Assembly: GCA_027619675.1 (NCBI GenBank)
Contig: JAQCHG010000122.1
Span: forward strand, 1 to 6,045
From: Cyanobacteriota bacterium
GTDB lineage: Bacteria; Cyanobacteriota; Cyanobacteriia; Phormidesmidales; Phormidesmidaceae
Direction of reading: 5' to 3'
DNA: 6,045 bases
A program made the position numbers and the translations under genes. This document shows, in pieces, positions 1-5,103 of the stretch (position 1 is its first letter; each line of letters begins with the position of its first letter). The notes beneath the pieces were generated by a model. That model was not told the DNA's origin. It saw only the letters and a program-made list of their open reading frames with translations, and ran no database searches.

Positions 1-118
1 AGATCCCCCCACCCTCAGGGGAACCCCACCCTATTCCAGTGATGCCTTCCCCCAGGACACGAGCCATGGCGGCGGGGGCCATTTCTCCTAGCCGGATTCC
101 AGGAGTAGACGTGGTCAT
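1..118 (-). CDS. Possible partial CDS, unrecognised, runs off left edge
   Basis: A minus-strand frame opens with ATG at 118-116 and stays open for 39 codons to the window edge. An in-frame TGA lies just upstream, so ATG is the first usable start. The visible peptide begins MTTSTPGIRLGEMAPAAMAR and then becomes rich in Gly. I do not recognise a family. It lies 55 bp after the glycosyltransferase stop on the same strand, which would fit a continuing operon. The ribosome site is weak (GGGAAACC just before ATG). In DNA this G+C-rich, 39 open codons can arise by chance, and a competing plus-strand frame (42-194) also exists. This is therefore a candidate only; the sequence beyond the edge would decide. 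Confidence 0.35.
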   Translation of the reverse strand, partial: MTTSTPGIRLGEMAPAAMARVLGEGITGIGWGSPEGGGI

Positions 119-173
119 GGTTTCCCGGCCAAGGGTTCACCTGTCATTGATGGCGTGCCCTAGCGAGGCAGCG

Positions 174-1286
174 TTAGATTGCACCGATCGCCCCTAGAAA
201 GGCATCCGCTACTCGATCCCAAGTGTATTGGCGCACGTGTTGTTGGCCGTAGCGTCCGTATTGATGGCGCAGATCAGCCTGGGTCAAGAGCTTGACCAGG
301 GCATCGGCTAGGGCCGACACATCTCGGGGCGGCACCAAAATTCCAGCCTGACCATGGGGGACCACCTCTGGAATCGCAGTGGCCTGGGTACTGACAATAG
401 GTAACCCCTGGGCCATGGCTTCTAAAAAGACGATGCCAAAGCCTTCCTGTACCGTTGGCAAACAAAACACGCTGCTGCGGCGATACCATGCTTGTACTGC
501 CGCTTGGGTCGGCAGTGCCCCCAGTACCTGGACTTGAGCTTGCAGCCCGTTGGCCTGTACCCGCTGCTGGATCAGGCTGTGATCGGGACCATCGCCAATG
601 ATGACGAGCTTGGCCTGGGGCACACGATCCACTACGGATCGGAAAGCTGTCACCAAATCTGGCACCCGCTTGCGGGGATATTGTCGGGCCACACAGAGCA
701 CGGTCCAAGGGTCGCGATCGGGGTCCACCGGATCCGGCCATTGCTGGAGATCAATGCCTTCTGGTACCACCCGGAGGCGATCGCGGGGCACTCCATAGTG
801 ATGGTGGATCATGGTGCAGCAGTAGTCGCTGGTGGAAATCACCCGACTGGCCCGCTGGGCATTCAGACGCTCTAGCCGGGACAGTAGCCACAGCATCAAC
901 CGGGGCCAACCTTGCTCTTGGCGCGATTCTTCTGCCAGCACCCCCTTCACACAGCAAATGTAGGGGACGGGCGATCGCTTGGCCCACCGAAATCCGTCGA
1001 TATCGAACCCTACGTACAGGTCGTAGTCCAATGGGGCCAAGCGACGTGGGAGGGTTAGGTTGTAGAGCAGCCGCCGTAGGAGCAGGTTACGGGGGGCGTT
1101 GGGCGGCGGCGCAATGCGATCCACCTGATAACCGCGTCGCTGCAAGGTTTGGGCCAAACCCCCAATGGCCACAGCGGTACCGCTGCCCTCGGACATCCCC
1201 TGCAACCAAGAATCGAGGAAAGCAATGCGGAGCGGCGGCGAGGGCAGCACGGCAGCGTCAGGGGAGGGATCTTTCAAGGGGGGCAT
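174..1286 (-). CDS. GT4-family glycosyltransferase (group 1, GT-B fold)
   Basis: This 370-residue protein is a probable retaining glycosyltransferase that moves a sugar from a nucleotide-sugar donor to an unknown acceptor, most likely a glycolipid or surface polysaccharide. It is probably cytosolic or peripheral at the membrane, as I see no signal peptide or membrane helix. The N-terminal acceptor domain starts at the first beta strand (LRIAFLD, 19-25). The donor-binding domain begins near 195 (VLCVARQYPRKR) with VIIGDGPD at 228-235. The GT4 EX7E signature is EGFGIVFLE, with E281 and E289 as the conserved pair. VVPEGIDL (173-180) is the usual linker motif. Length is normal. ATG at 1286 gives a Pro-rich 18-residue lead before the first strand and has no good ribosome site; a GTG at residue 13 (1250) is an alternative. 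It follows proC by 134 bp. The acceptor cannot be inferred from sequence. Confidence 0.9.
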   Translation of the reverse strand: MPPLKDPSPDAAVLPSPPLRIAFLDSWLQGMSEGSGTAVAIGGLAQTLQRRGYQVDRIAPPPNAPRNLLLRRLLYNLTLPRRLAPLDYDLYVGFDIDGFRWAKRSPVPYICCVKGVLAEESRQEQGWPRLMLWLLSRLERLNAQRASRVISTSDYCCTMIHHHYGVPRDRLRVVPEGIDLQQWPDPVDPDRDPWTVLCVARQYPRKRVPDLVTAFRSVVDRVPQAKLVIIGDGPDHSLIQQRVQANGLQAQVQVLGALPTQAAVQAWYRRSSVFCLPTVQEGFGIVFLEAMAQGLPIVSTQATAIPEVVPHGQAGILVPPRDVSALADALVKLLTQADLRHQYGRYGQQHVRQYTWDRVADAFLGAIGAI

Positions 1287-1317
1287 AGCTAGAATCGCGA
1301 TCGACCCCCATCCTATC

Positions 1318-1339
1318 GGGTTGCGATGACCAGCAACCC
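1318..1339. repeat. 7-bp hairpin in the glycosyltransferase leader
   Basis: Perfect inverted repeat GGGTTGC / GCAACCC (1318-1324 and 1333-1339) with an 8-base loop, 31 bp upstream of the glycosyltransferase ATG in the 134-bp gap after proC. No T-run follows on either strand, so it does not read as a standard intrinsic terminator. Next to it is a short repeated CCCTCCA unit. It could be a transcript-processing or leader structure; function unknown. Confidence 0.4.
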
Positions 1340-1420
1340 TCCAACCCTCCAGAGGCCGTCATCCCACCCATATGGATGTCTAGCTGGGGTCACACTCTGC
1401 GCCTAAATGGATGACGCGCC

Positions 1421-2227
1421 CTAGGAAGCCCCCAACTGCTGGGAGCGTTGGCAGGCGGCCTTGACCGCCTCAATCAGGGCCGATCGCACCCCTGCCGCCT
1501 CTAGCTGGGCAATGCCTGCAATGGTGGTGCCGCCAGGGCTGGTGACCCGGTCCTTGAGCACCGCTGGGTGGAGATCGGTGGTTTGCAAAAGGGTGGCGGT
1601 GCCCAATACCGTTTGAATCGCTAGGGTTTGGGCGGTAGCGCGGGGGAGGCCCACTGCCACACCGCCATCAATTAACGCTTCAATCATCACCGCCACATAC
1701 CCTGGTCCCGAACCCGAGAGCCCCGTAACCGCATCCATCAAGGGCTCTGGCACCGTTACCACGGCCCCCACGGCGGCAAAAATTGCTTCGGCCTGCTGCA
1801 TGTGGTCAGCGGTAACGTGCTGACCGGGGGCGATCGCCGTCATCCCGGCCCCCACCGTTGCTGGGGTGTTGGGCATGGCCCGCACCACAGGGCACTGGGG
1901 CACTGCTGCTTCTAAGGTTGTGAGGGGCACCCCCGCCATGATTGAGAGAACTAGGGGCCGCGCCGCTGCGATGGCGGCCAAATCAGCGGTGATGTGGGTG
2001 AAAATCTGGGGTTTGACGGCCACCAAGATCGTGTCAGCCCCAGCTAGGGCCTCCAGGTTGCGATCGCAGGTGGTGACCCCATAGGTTTCCAGCAAAAACT
2101 GCCGACGAGCCGCTGTGGGTTCCCCGACAGCAATCTCGCCAGCAGTGTAAGTTCCACGGGACAAAAGGCGGGAGATCAAGGCTTCCGCCATCACCCCGCC
2201 TCCAACTACCCCTAATTTGGTTGGCAA
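1421..2227 (-). CDS. proC: Pyrroline-5-carboxylate reductase
   Basis: ProC performs the last step of proline synthesis, reducing 1-pyrroline-5-carboxylate to L-proline with NAD(P)H in the cytosol; the family forms decamers. The 268 residues match the usual length. The N-terminal Rossmann nucleotide loop is GVVGGGVMAEAL (6-17). VAVKPQ (69-74) and MPNTP (118-122) follow, and the C-terminal dimerisation/active-site part carries SGSGPGY (171-177) and the signature VTSPGGTT (228-235). The start is TTG at 2227: an in-frame TAG lies five codons upstream, no other start codon lies between, and the next downstream starts (GTG and ATG, codons 12-13) would cut the nucleotide loop. An AGGA lies 9 bases before TTG. 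The gene is 59 bp after sepF on the same strand, with a hairpin in the gap. Neighbourhood with pipX-pipY-sepF is typical for cyanobacteria. Confidence 0.96.
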   Translation of the reverse strand: MPTKLGVVGGGVMAEALISRLLSRGTYTAGEIAVGEPTAARRQFLLETYGVTTCDRNLEALAGADTILVAVKPQIFTHITADLAAIAAARPLVLSIMAGVPLTTLEAAVPQCPVVRAMPNTPATVGAGMTAIAPGQHVTADHMQQAEAIFAAVGAVVTVPEPLMDAVTGLSGSGPGYVAVMIEALIDGGVAVGLPRATAQTLAIQTVLGTATLLQTTDLHPAVLKDRVTSPGGTTIAGIAQLEAAGVRSALIEAVKAACQRSQQLGAS

Positions 2228-2260
2228 ACTGTGAACGTCCTATCTAACGCAAACACGCAA

Positions 2261-2285
2261 CTGACCCCAGTGGGTCAGCATTTTT
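2261..2285 (+). other. Hairpin with T-run between sepF and proC
   Basis: Perfect 7-bp stem CTGACCC / GGGTCAG (2261-2267 and 2272-2278) with loop CAGT, followed on the plus strand by CA and five T. It therefore has the shape of an intrinsic terminator for transcription on the plus strand, antisense to the genes. In the sense (minus) direction no U-rich tail follows, so sepF-proC read-through is likely, though the stem may slow RNA polymerase or RNase. It begins 8 bases beyond the sepF stop codon. Confidence 0.45.
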
Positions 2286-2286
2286 A

Positions 2287-2892
2287 TTAGGCCATGCGCA
2301 CGGCTTGCTCAGCGGCCCAAGCAGGGGCGGGGGGCGCTTGCCGAGGATCCATCATGGGCTGTTGGGGCATCATGGGCATGTCATCTTCCACATCGGTGGG
2401 GGTGCTCACCTGCACACAGTTGGGGGTGAACAGGAAGATGCTCTCGCCGATGCGCTCTTGGTGACCGTCAATGGCGTAGGTACCCCCAGCGACAAAGTCT
2501 ACCGCCCGCTGGGCTTGGTCGGGATCCATGGTGGTTAGGTTCAACACCACCGACTTACGTTCCCGCAGAGCCTGAATGGCTTGGGGCATTTCTTCGAAGG
2601 AGCGGGGCTCCATCACGATCACTTCCGAGGCTCCGTTCATCGCTCCAGGCATACCAATCACATTGCTTCCCATTGCAGTCATTCCAGTTTCGGCAGACAT
2701 CATCCGATCGCGAACGCGACGGCGGGCGCGCGGTTCCTCCTGCTGGGGAGCAGCCGCCACGGGGGGCTGAGTATTTTCCTCTTGATAGAGGTTTTGATAC
2801 TCTTCTCCGTCAATCTCGTCGTACTCGTACTCGTAGTCGGCGGGGTCGTTGAGACCCACGAAGTCCCGCAACTTACCAAACAAATTGCTCAC
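2287..2892 (-). CDS. sepF: Cell division protein SepF (Cdv2)
   Basis: SepF binds FtsZ and anchors the Z ring to the cytoplasmic membrane; in cyanobacteria the gene is also called cdv2. The N-terminus ([14 protein letters not shown], 1-14) looks like the membrane-binding amphipathic helix. An acidic Tyr/Glu stretch (19-40) and a Pro/Arg linker (42-63) follow. The SepF core runs about 90-163, starting at [12 protein letters not shown] and including VVLNLTTMD (115-123) and the Gly-rich dimer region [12 protein letters not shown] (132-143). A Met/Pro-rich tail (171-191) ends the protein. The start is GTG at 2892-2890, with GGAG at 2904-2901 eight bases upstream; no in-frame ATG fits. The 201-residue length is usual for cyanobacteria. 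It stands 438 bp after pipY, so it probably has its own promoter, and leads into proC. Confidence 0.95.
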   Translation of the reverse strand: MSNLFGKLRDFVGLNDPADYEYEYDEIDGEEYQNLYQEENTQPPVAAAPQQEEPRARRRVRDRMMSAETGMTAMGSNVIGMPGAMNGASEVIVMEPRSFEEMPQAIQALRERKSVVLNLTTMDPDQAQRAVDFVAGGTYAIDGHQERIGESIFLFTPNCVQVSTPTDVEDDMPMMPQQPMMDPRQAPPAPAWAAEQAVRMA

Positions 2893-2933
2893 AGCTTACA
2901 CTCCAATACAACCGTCATGCGGTGGGTAGAACG

Positions 2934-2962
2934 CCCTTTGCCAAGGGAAATCCCTGCAAGGG
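2934..2962 (-). promoter_or_regulatory. Alternative hairpins in the sepF 5' leader
   Basis: Read on the minus strand, four arms follow each other: CCCT (2962-2959), AGGG (2955-2952), CCCTT (2947-2943) and AAGGG (2938-2934). Arms 1+2 and 3+4 can each form a short stem, while arms 2+3 can form a competing one. They lie between the predicted transcription start and the ribosome site. The stems have only 4-5 bp, so stability is modest, and regulation by this element is inference. Confidence 0.3.
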
Positions 2963-2969
2963 TGTCCAA

Positions 2970-3000
2970 AGGATAGACGCTTTTGCCGGGGGCGTGTCAA
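2970..3000 (-). promoter_or_regulatory. Probable sepF promoter
   Basis: On the minus strand a perfect -35 box TTGACA (3000-2995) is followed after 19 bases by TATCCT (2975-2970), which fits the cyanobacterial TAN3T form of the -10 box. TCTATC with 17-base spacing is an alternative. The start of transcription would be near 2963, giving a leader of about 70 bases with GGAG and the GTG start of sepF. The 19-base spacing is longer than ideal. Confidence 0.45.
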
Positions 3001-3024
3001 GGACAACCACTCCAGTCATGCTAG

Positions 3025-3101
3025 GGCTGATCAAATGCCTTCACTGTTTTCAGACCTAGCAGCCAAAACCAGCGAGAAAAGGGGGCTTTGATCAAAACGC
3101 C
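3025..3101. repeat. Pair of GGC-TGATCA-GCC palindromic motifs upstream of sepF
   Basis: Two similar palindromic sites occur: GGCTGATCAAATGCC (3025-3039) and GGCTTTGATCAAAACGCC (3084-3101), the latter with a perfect 10-bp core TTTGATCAAA (3087-3096). Their centres are 61 bp apart, close to six DNA turns, and they sit 25-100 bp upstream of the sepF -35 box. A third bare TGATCA lies at 3247-3252. They could be operator sites for a dimeric regulator; no known regulator motif was matched. Confidence 0.3.
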
Positions 3102-3330
3102 TATACTTTAGTACACCTTGCGGAATTTGAGTCCACAGTATACACGAAATCCCTTGGGGGGGAATGCCATTAATAATTAGTTAAAAACCATGGGATCCCT
3201 ACAGGGTCAGGTCTTGGGCAGATCGTGCCCGTCGATCGCCCAGGGGTGATCAGATTTAGCTATCTATCAGCAAATAGAACTTGATCTGGGCAGTACTTGC
3301 TAGGTGTGGAAGGGGCGATCAAGTCGGGAC

Positions 3331-4023
3331 CTAAGCGGGGCGATCGCCGAACAGGGTGGTGCCCAGACGCACCATGGTTGATCCGGCGGCGATCGCCAGG
3401 GGGTAGTCCCCCGACATGCCCATAGACAATGCCGTCAGGTAGAGGTGATCTAACCCCTGGAGATTGATGCGATCGCGCAAATCCCGCGCTGCCTCAAAAA
3501 TCTCTTGGGTGGTTTCAGGGTCTGTATTTAAGGGGGGAATGGTCATGAGGCCCTGAATATCCAAATGCACGAGCTGGGCCAGGGTCGGTAACGCCTCCCA
3601 GAGTTCTTCTAGGGTGAACCCCGTTTTGGGAGGATCCGGCACCATTTTTACCTGTAGGCAGCAACGGGGCTGGCAGCCCAGGTCTGCCGCCAAGGCATCT
3701 AAACGCTGGGCCAGTTTGAGGCTATCTATGGAATGGATCCACTGAAACTGCTGTAGGGCTTTACGGGCTTTGTTGCTTTGCAGATGTCCAATTAAATGCC
3801 AGGTGATGTCGCTGTAGTCCGCCAGGGCCGCTTGTTTAGCCTCGGCCTCTTGTAGGCGACTTTCGCCAAAGTCTCGCACCCCCGCTGCGTAGGCGGCGCG
3901 AATCGCGGCCACGGGCTGCTTTTTGGTCACCGCAATCAGGCGGGTCGTGGGGGGCAGGGTGGCGCGAATTGTCTGGACGCGATGGGCAATGCGATCGCGA
4001 TCAACCGAGGAGGCCGCCGTCAT
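3331..4023 (-). CDS. pipY: PLP homeostasis protein PipY (YggS/PLPBP/COG0325 family)
   Basis: PipY is a single-domain PLP-binding TIM-barrel protein without known catalysis. It keeps pyridoxal phosphate and amino/keto acid pools balanced and in cyanobacteria works together with PipX. The 230 residues match the family. Lys34 in AVTKKQP (31-37) is the expected PLP Schiff-base lysine. Other family blocks are FGESRLQEA (52-60), WHLIGHLQSNK (75-85), HSID (97-100), GLMTIPP (158-164), the phosphate-binding SMGMSGD (200-206) and RLGTTLFG (219-226). Its ATG (4023) overlaps the pipX stop as ATGA, so the two are almost certainly co-transcribed and translationally coupled. No own promoter or ribosome site is needed. 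Two HIP1 octamers and several near-matches lie inside the gene. Confidence 0.96.
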   Translation of the reverse strand: MTAASSVDRDRIAHRVQTIRATLPPTTRLIAVTKKQPVAAIRAAYAAGVRDFGESRLQEAEAKQAALADYSDITWHLIGHLQSNKARKALQQFQWIHSIDSLKLAQRLDALAADLGCQPRCCLQVKMVPDPPKTGFTLEELWEALPTLAQLVHLDIQGLMTIPPLNTDPETTQEIFEAARDLRDRINLQGLDHLYLTALSMGMSGDYPLAIAAGSTMVRLGTTLFGDRPA

Positions 4024-4292
4024 TGAAAGGTTTGCTTATAAATCTTTTGGAGACGGGTGTATTCGTCGGGGGGACCCAGGCGACGAATGGAACGCAGGCG
4101 ATTTTCCAGCAGGAGGCGGGCATCGCTGCGGCCCACCGGGTCAAACACAAGCCCCTTGGGGTTGGCGGCGTTCACCACAAAAAACAGTCGCTGAGCATAC
4201 AGAGTCGCGAACAGTTCACGGTTATCATCCACCATACAAATCCGAAACAAGAGGCCAAACGTAGGGTGGTTGAGGTAAGTTTCAGCGCTCAT
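4020..4292 (-). CDS. pipX: PipX, PII-interacting coactivator of NtcA
   Basis: PipX is a small cytosolic adaptor specific to cyanobacteria. At high 2-oxoglutarate it binds NtcA and boosts nitrogen-starvation genes; at low 2-oxoglutarate it is held by PII (GlnB). The 90 residues are the normal length. The N-terminal Tudor-like domain (about 1-53) starts TYLNHPTFGLLFRIC and contains TLYAQRLFF, where Tyr32 corresponds to the residue known to matter for PII and NtcA contact. The C-terminal helical part (about 57-88) contains RSDARLLLENRLRSIRR and LQKIYKQTF. ATG at 4292 gives the conserved N-terminus, although I see no good Shine-Dalgarno sequence. It shares a 4-base overlap with pipY. A possible NtcA-like site lies upstream, which would make the gene part of the regulon it serves. 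Confidence 0.97.
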   Translation of the reverse strand: MSAETYLNHPTFGLLFRICMVDDNRELFATLYAQRLFFVVNAANPKGLVFDPVGRSDARLLLENRLRSIRRLGPPDEYTRLQKIYKQTFQ

Positions 4293-4320
4293 TCAGGGCA
4301 GACAGTCCCGGTGGTAAAAG

Positions 4321-4366
4321 CCTAAAGACACCTCAATACTCTAGGTCAAAGTGTACCCAGCCATAG
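4321..4366 (-). promoter_or_regulatory. Candidate pipX promoter with imperfect NtcA-like site
   Basis: On the minus strand TTGACC (4349-4344) is followed after 17 bases by TTTAGG (4326-4321), which also contains TAGGCT of TAN3T form one step on. Just upstream is CTA-N8-TAC (4366-4353), one base off the NtcA consensus GTA-N8-TAC. The distance from this site to the -10 box is 26-28 bases rather than the usual 22-23. So the promoter is plausible, but control by NtcA is only suggested. Confidence 0.3.
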
Positions 4367-4394
4367 AGAATTCTGAAATTTTGCAGATTTCTCT
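4365..4394. repeat. Imperfect inverted repeat upstream of pipX
   Basis: Arms of 11 bases, AGAGAATTCTG (4365-4375) and CAGATTTCTCT (4384-4394), pair with one mismatch around the 8-base AT-rich centre AAATTTTG. It abuts the NtcA-like motif and lies about 70 bp upstream of the pipX ATG. It may be a protein-binding site or the hairpin of an upstream transcript; no T-run follows on either strand. Confidence 0.4.
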
Positions 4395-4490
4395 CCGTAG
4401 ATCTCACGATCCCTCCCCATTAAAAGCTACACCCGCCCCCTAAGCGCTGCACCCAGCCCACAAGTTGAGGTAGGGCAAGCTACATATGCC

Positions 4491-4521
4491 CTGTGGCGCA
4501 AGTTCTCTGTGGCGGAAGTTC
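4491..4521. repeat. 15-bp tandem duplication
   Basis: CTGTGGCGCAAGTTC (4491-4505) and CTGTGGCGGAAGTTC (4507-4521) are adjacent copies with 14 of 15 bases equal and a 16-bp period. They lie in the non-coding gap between the DUF3082 gene and pipX. No further copies are seen in the window. Confidence 0.6.
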
Positions 4522-4615
4522 CCCTCCCCCTGCATCCCTTGCCCCTGGGCACCCTCGCTCTAGGCAACGGTGGGAAAATGTATGCCACACGGTCTACCTT
4601 TCGCCATGATGAGGC

Positions 4616-4660
4616 GCTGAACCCCCGGCTTCAGCCCTGACGCGTTGCCTGTTTTAGGCA
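4616..4660 (-). terminator. Hairpins at the 3' end of the DUF3082 gene
   Basis: Two stems sit at the gene end: TGCCT / AGGCA (5 bp, 4646-4660, overlapping the TAA stop) and GCTGAA / TTCAGC (6 bp, 4616-4635, loop of 8). On the minus strand there is no run of T after either, so they are poor intrinsic terminators and may serve transcript stability instead. Confidence 0.25.
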
Positions 4661-4998
4661 GTGGGGGCTTGACCTGTGAGGCGTTGCCAGGTCATTTGCA
4701 GGGCTAGGAGAAAGAGGCCCATCGCCGCGATCGCGAACACCCCTGTGCCCAACGCCACCACCCCCATCACCAGGGTGCGAACAGCGGCGGACAGATTCAC
4801 CACTCTGATGTTGTCGGAGAGGACGGGCTTGTTGGCAAAGGTGGTGGCGATCGCGCTCAACATGCGATATAGCAGCACCGCCAACCCCGATGCCATGGCG
4901 GAGCCCAAAAATGCTCGCCCGATCCGCTGGACCGACAAGGGATTCTCAACGGTGGAGGGGGCAGGCTTAGGGGCGTTAGGGGGCTCAGGGGAGGCCAT
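4654..4998 (-). CDS. DUF3082-type small membrane protein
   Basis: A 114-residue protein of unknown function, resembling the cyanobacterial/plastid DUF3082 family as I remember it. Residues 1-20 are Pro-rich and probably disordered (MASPEPPNAPKPAPS). Two membrane segments follow: about 28-46 (AFLGSAMASGLAVLLYRML) and about 75-102, with Gly/Ala-rich packing (GVVALGTGVFAIAAMG). The loop between (FANKPVLSDNIRVVNLS, 54-70) looks conserved in character and is the likely functional part. Being this small, it may be an accessory subunit or thylakoid/plasma-membrane protein; no catalytic residues are visible. ATG at 4998 is preceded by a 14-bp palindrome instead of a clear ribosome site. It is transcribed away from the DUF2993 gene. 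The family call is from pattern memory and needs a profile search. Confidence 0.75.
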   Translation of the reverse strand: MASPEPPNAPKPAPSTVENPLSVQRIGRAFLGSAMASGLAVLLYRMLSAIATTFANKPVLSDNIRVVNLSAAVRTLVMGVVALGTGVFAIAAMGLFLLALQMTWQRLTGQAPTA

Positions 4999-5006
4999 GG
5001 TCGCAG

Positions 5007-5020
5007 TACCGTTAACGGTA
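5007..5020. promoter_or_regulatory. Perfect 14-bp palindrome, candidate operator
   Basis: TACCGTTAACGGTA is a perfect palindrome in the 105-bp spacer between the divergent DUF3082 and DUF2993 genes. It ends 8 bases before the DUF3082 ATG, covering the place of its ribosome site. It also falls where the -35 box of a plus-strand promoter with TTTAAT (5032-5037) would be. A bound regulator could thus affect both genes. The regulator is not known. Confidence 0.45.
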
Positions 5021-5031
5021 TTCCTGAAGAC

Positions 5032-5041
5032 TTTAATTTTA
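5032..5041. promoter_or_regulatory. Overlapping divergent -10 boxes
   Basis: The AT-rich stretch here offers TAAAAT on the minus strand (5041-5036), for the DUF3082 gene, and TTTAAT on the plus strand (5032-5037), for the DUF2993 gene; each has five of six bases of TATAAT. Neither has a recognisable -35 box at 17 bases, so activator-dependent or weak promoters are likely. Confidence 0.3.
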
Positions 5042-5074
5042 GTGTCCCAGAGGAGCGGTTAGGGATTCAAGCCT

Positions 5075-5098
5075 CCCAAGAACGTGCCCAAGAACATG
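5075..5098 (+). repeat. 12-bp tandem repeat before the DUF2993 start
   Basis: CCCAAGAACGTG (5075-5086) is followed directly by CCCAAGAACATG (5087-5098), 11 of 12 bases equal. The second copy ends in an out-of-frame ATG (5096) whose frame closes after 11 codons. The repeat sits where a ribosome site would be expected for the ATG at 5104, and no GGAG-type site is present. Confidence 0.55.
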
Positions 5099-5103
5099 GT
5101 TGA

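Larger units (their letters stand above)
2893..3330. other. 438-bp intergenic region between pipY and sepF
   Basis: No gene is supported here. Towards sepF it holds the promoter and leader hairpins listed separately. The middle has AT-rich patches with -10-like boxes on the minus strand (TATAGG at 3105-3100 and TATACT at 3142-3137), but no matching -35 box, so secondary promoters are possible only. Behind pipY there is a small hairpin GGGCA / TGCCC (3216-3230), and further on a T-run on the minus strand (3188-3184) preceded by weak pairing. This may be a poor terminator for pipX-pipY. TGATCA-centred palindromes are scattered through it (listed separately). Confidence 0.5.
4293..4653. other. 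361-bp intergenic region between DUF3082 gene and pipX
   Basis: No convincing gene: the longest minus-strand frame from an ATG at 4609 ends after 15 codons. Next to pipX lie the candidate promoter and inverted repeat. The middle is C-rich on the plus strand with a 15-bp tandem repeat (4491-4521). Next to the DUF3082 gene are two hairpins: GCTGAA / TTCAGC (4616-4635) and TGCCT / AGGCA (4646-4660). The second includes the DUF3082 stop codon. Neither has a clear U-tract, so termination there is uncertain. Confidence 0.5.

Noticed and set aside
42..194. 51-codon plus-strand frame at the left end
   Set aside because: It runs into the 3' end of the glycosyltransferase and competes with the minus-strand frame 118-1; no start signal or family likeness.
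492..875. 127-codon plus-strand frame
   Set aside because: It lies wholly antisense to the glycosyltransferase, whose motifs are clear, and shows no recognisable domain; the high G+C content leaves antisense frames open.
2581..2976. 131-codon plus-strand frame
   Set aside because: It is the reverse of the sepF N-terminal half and leader; SepF is certain and this peptide looks like no family.
3103..3116. Second NtcA-like motif GTA-N8-TAG on the minus strand upstream of sepF
   Set aside because: It is one base off the consensus, with no -10 box at the right distance, and nitrogen control of sepF has no other support.
2893..3330. Small RNA gene such as Yfr1 or 6S RNA
   Set aside because: No Yfr1-type ACTCCTCACAC core and no convincing promoter-plus-terminator pair were found.
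3969..4325. 118-codon plus-strand frame across pipX
   Set aside because: Antisense to the highly conserved pipX and pipY start; no plausible product.
4293..4653. Possible degenerate transposon end or MITE in the C-rich gap
   Set aside because: No terminal inverted repeats, target duplication or transposase remnant could be found.
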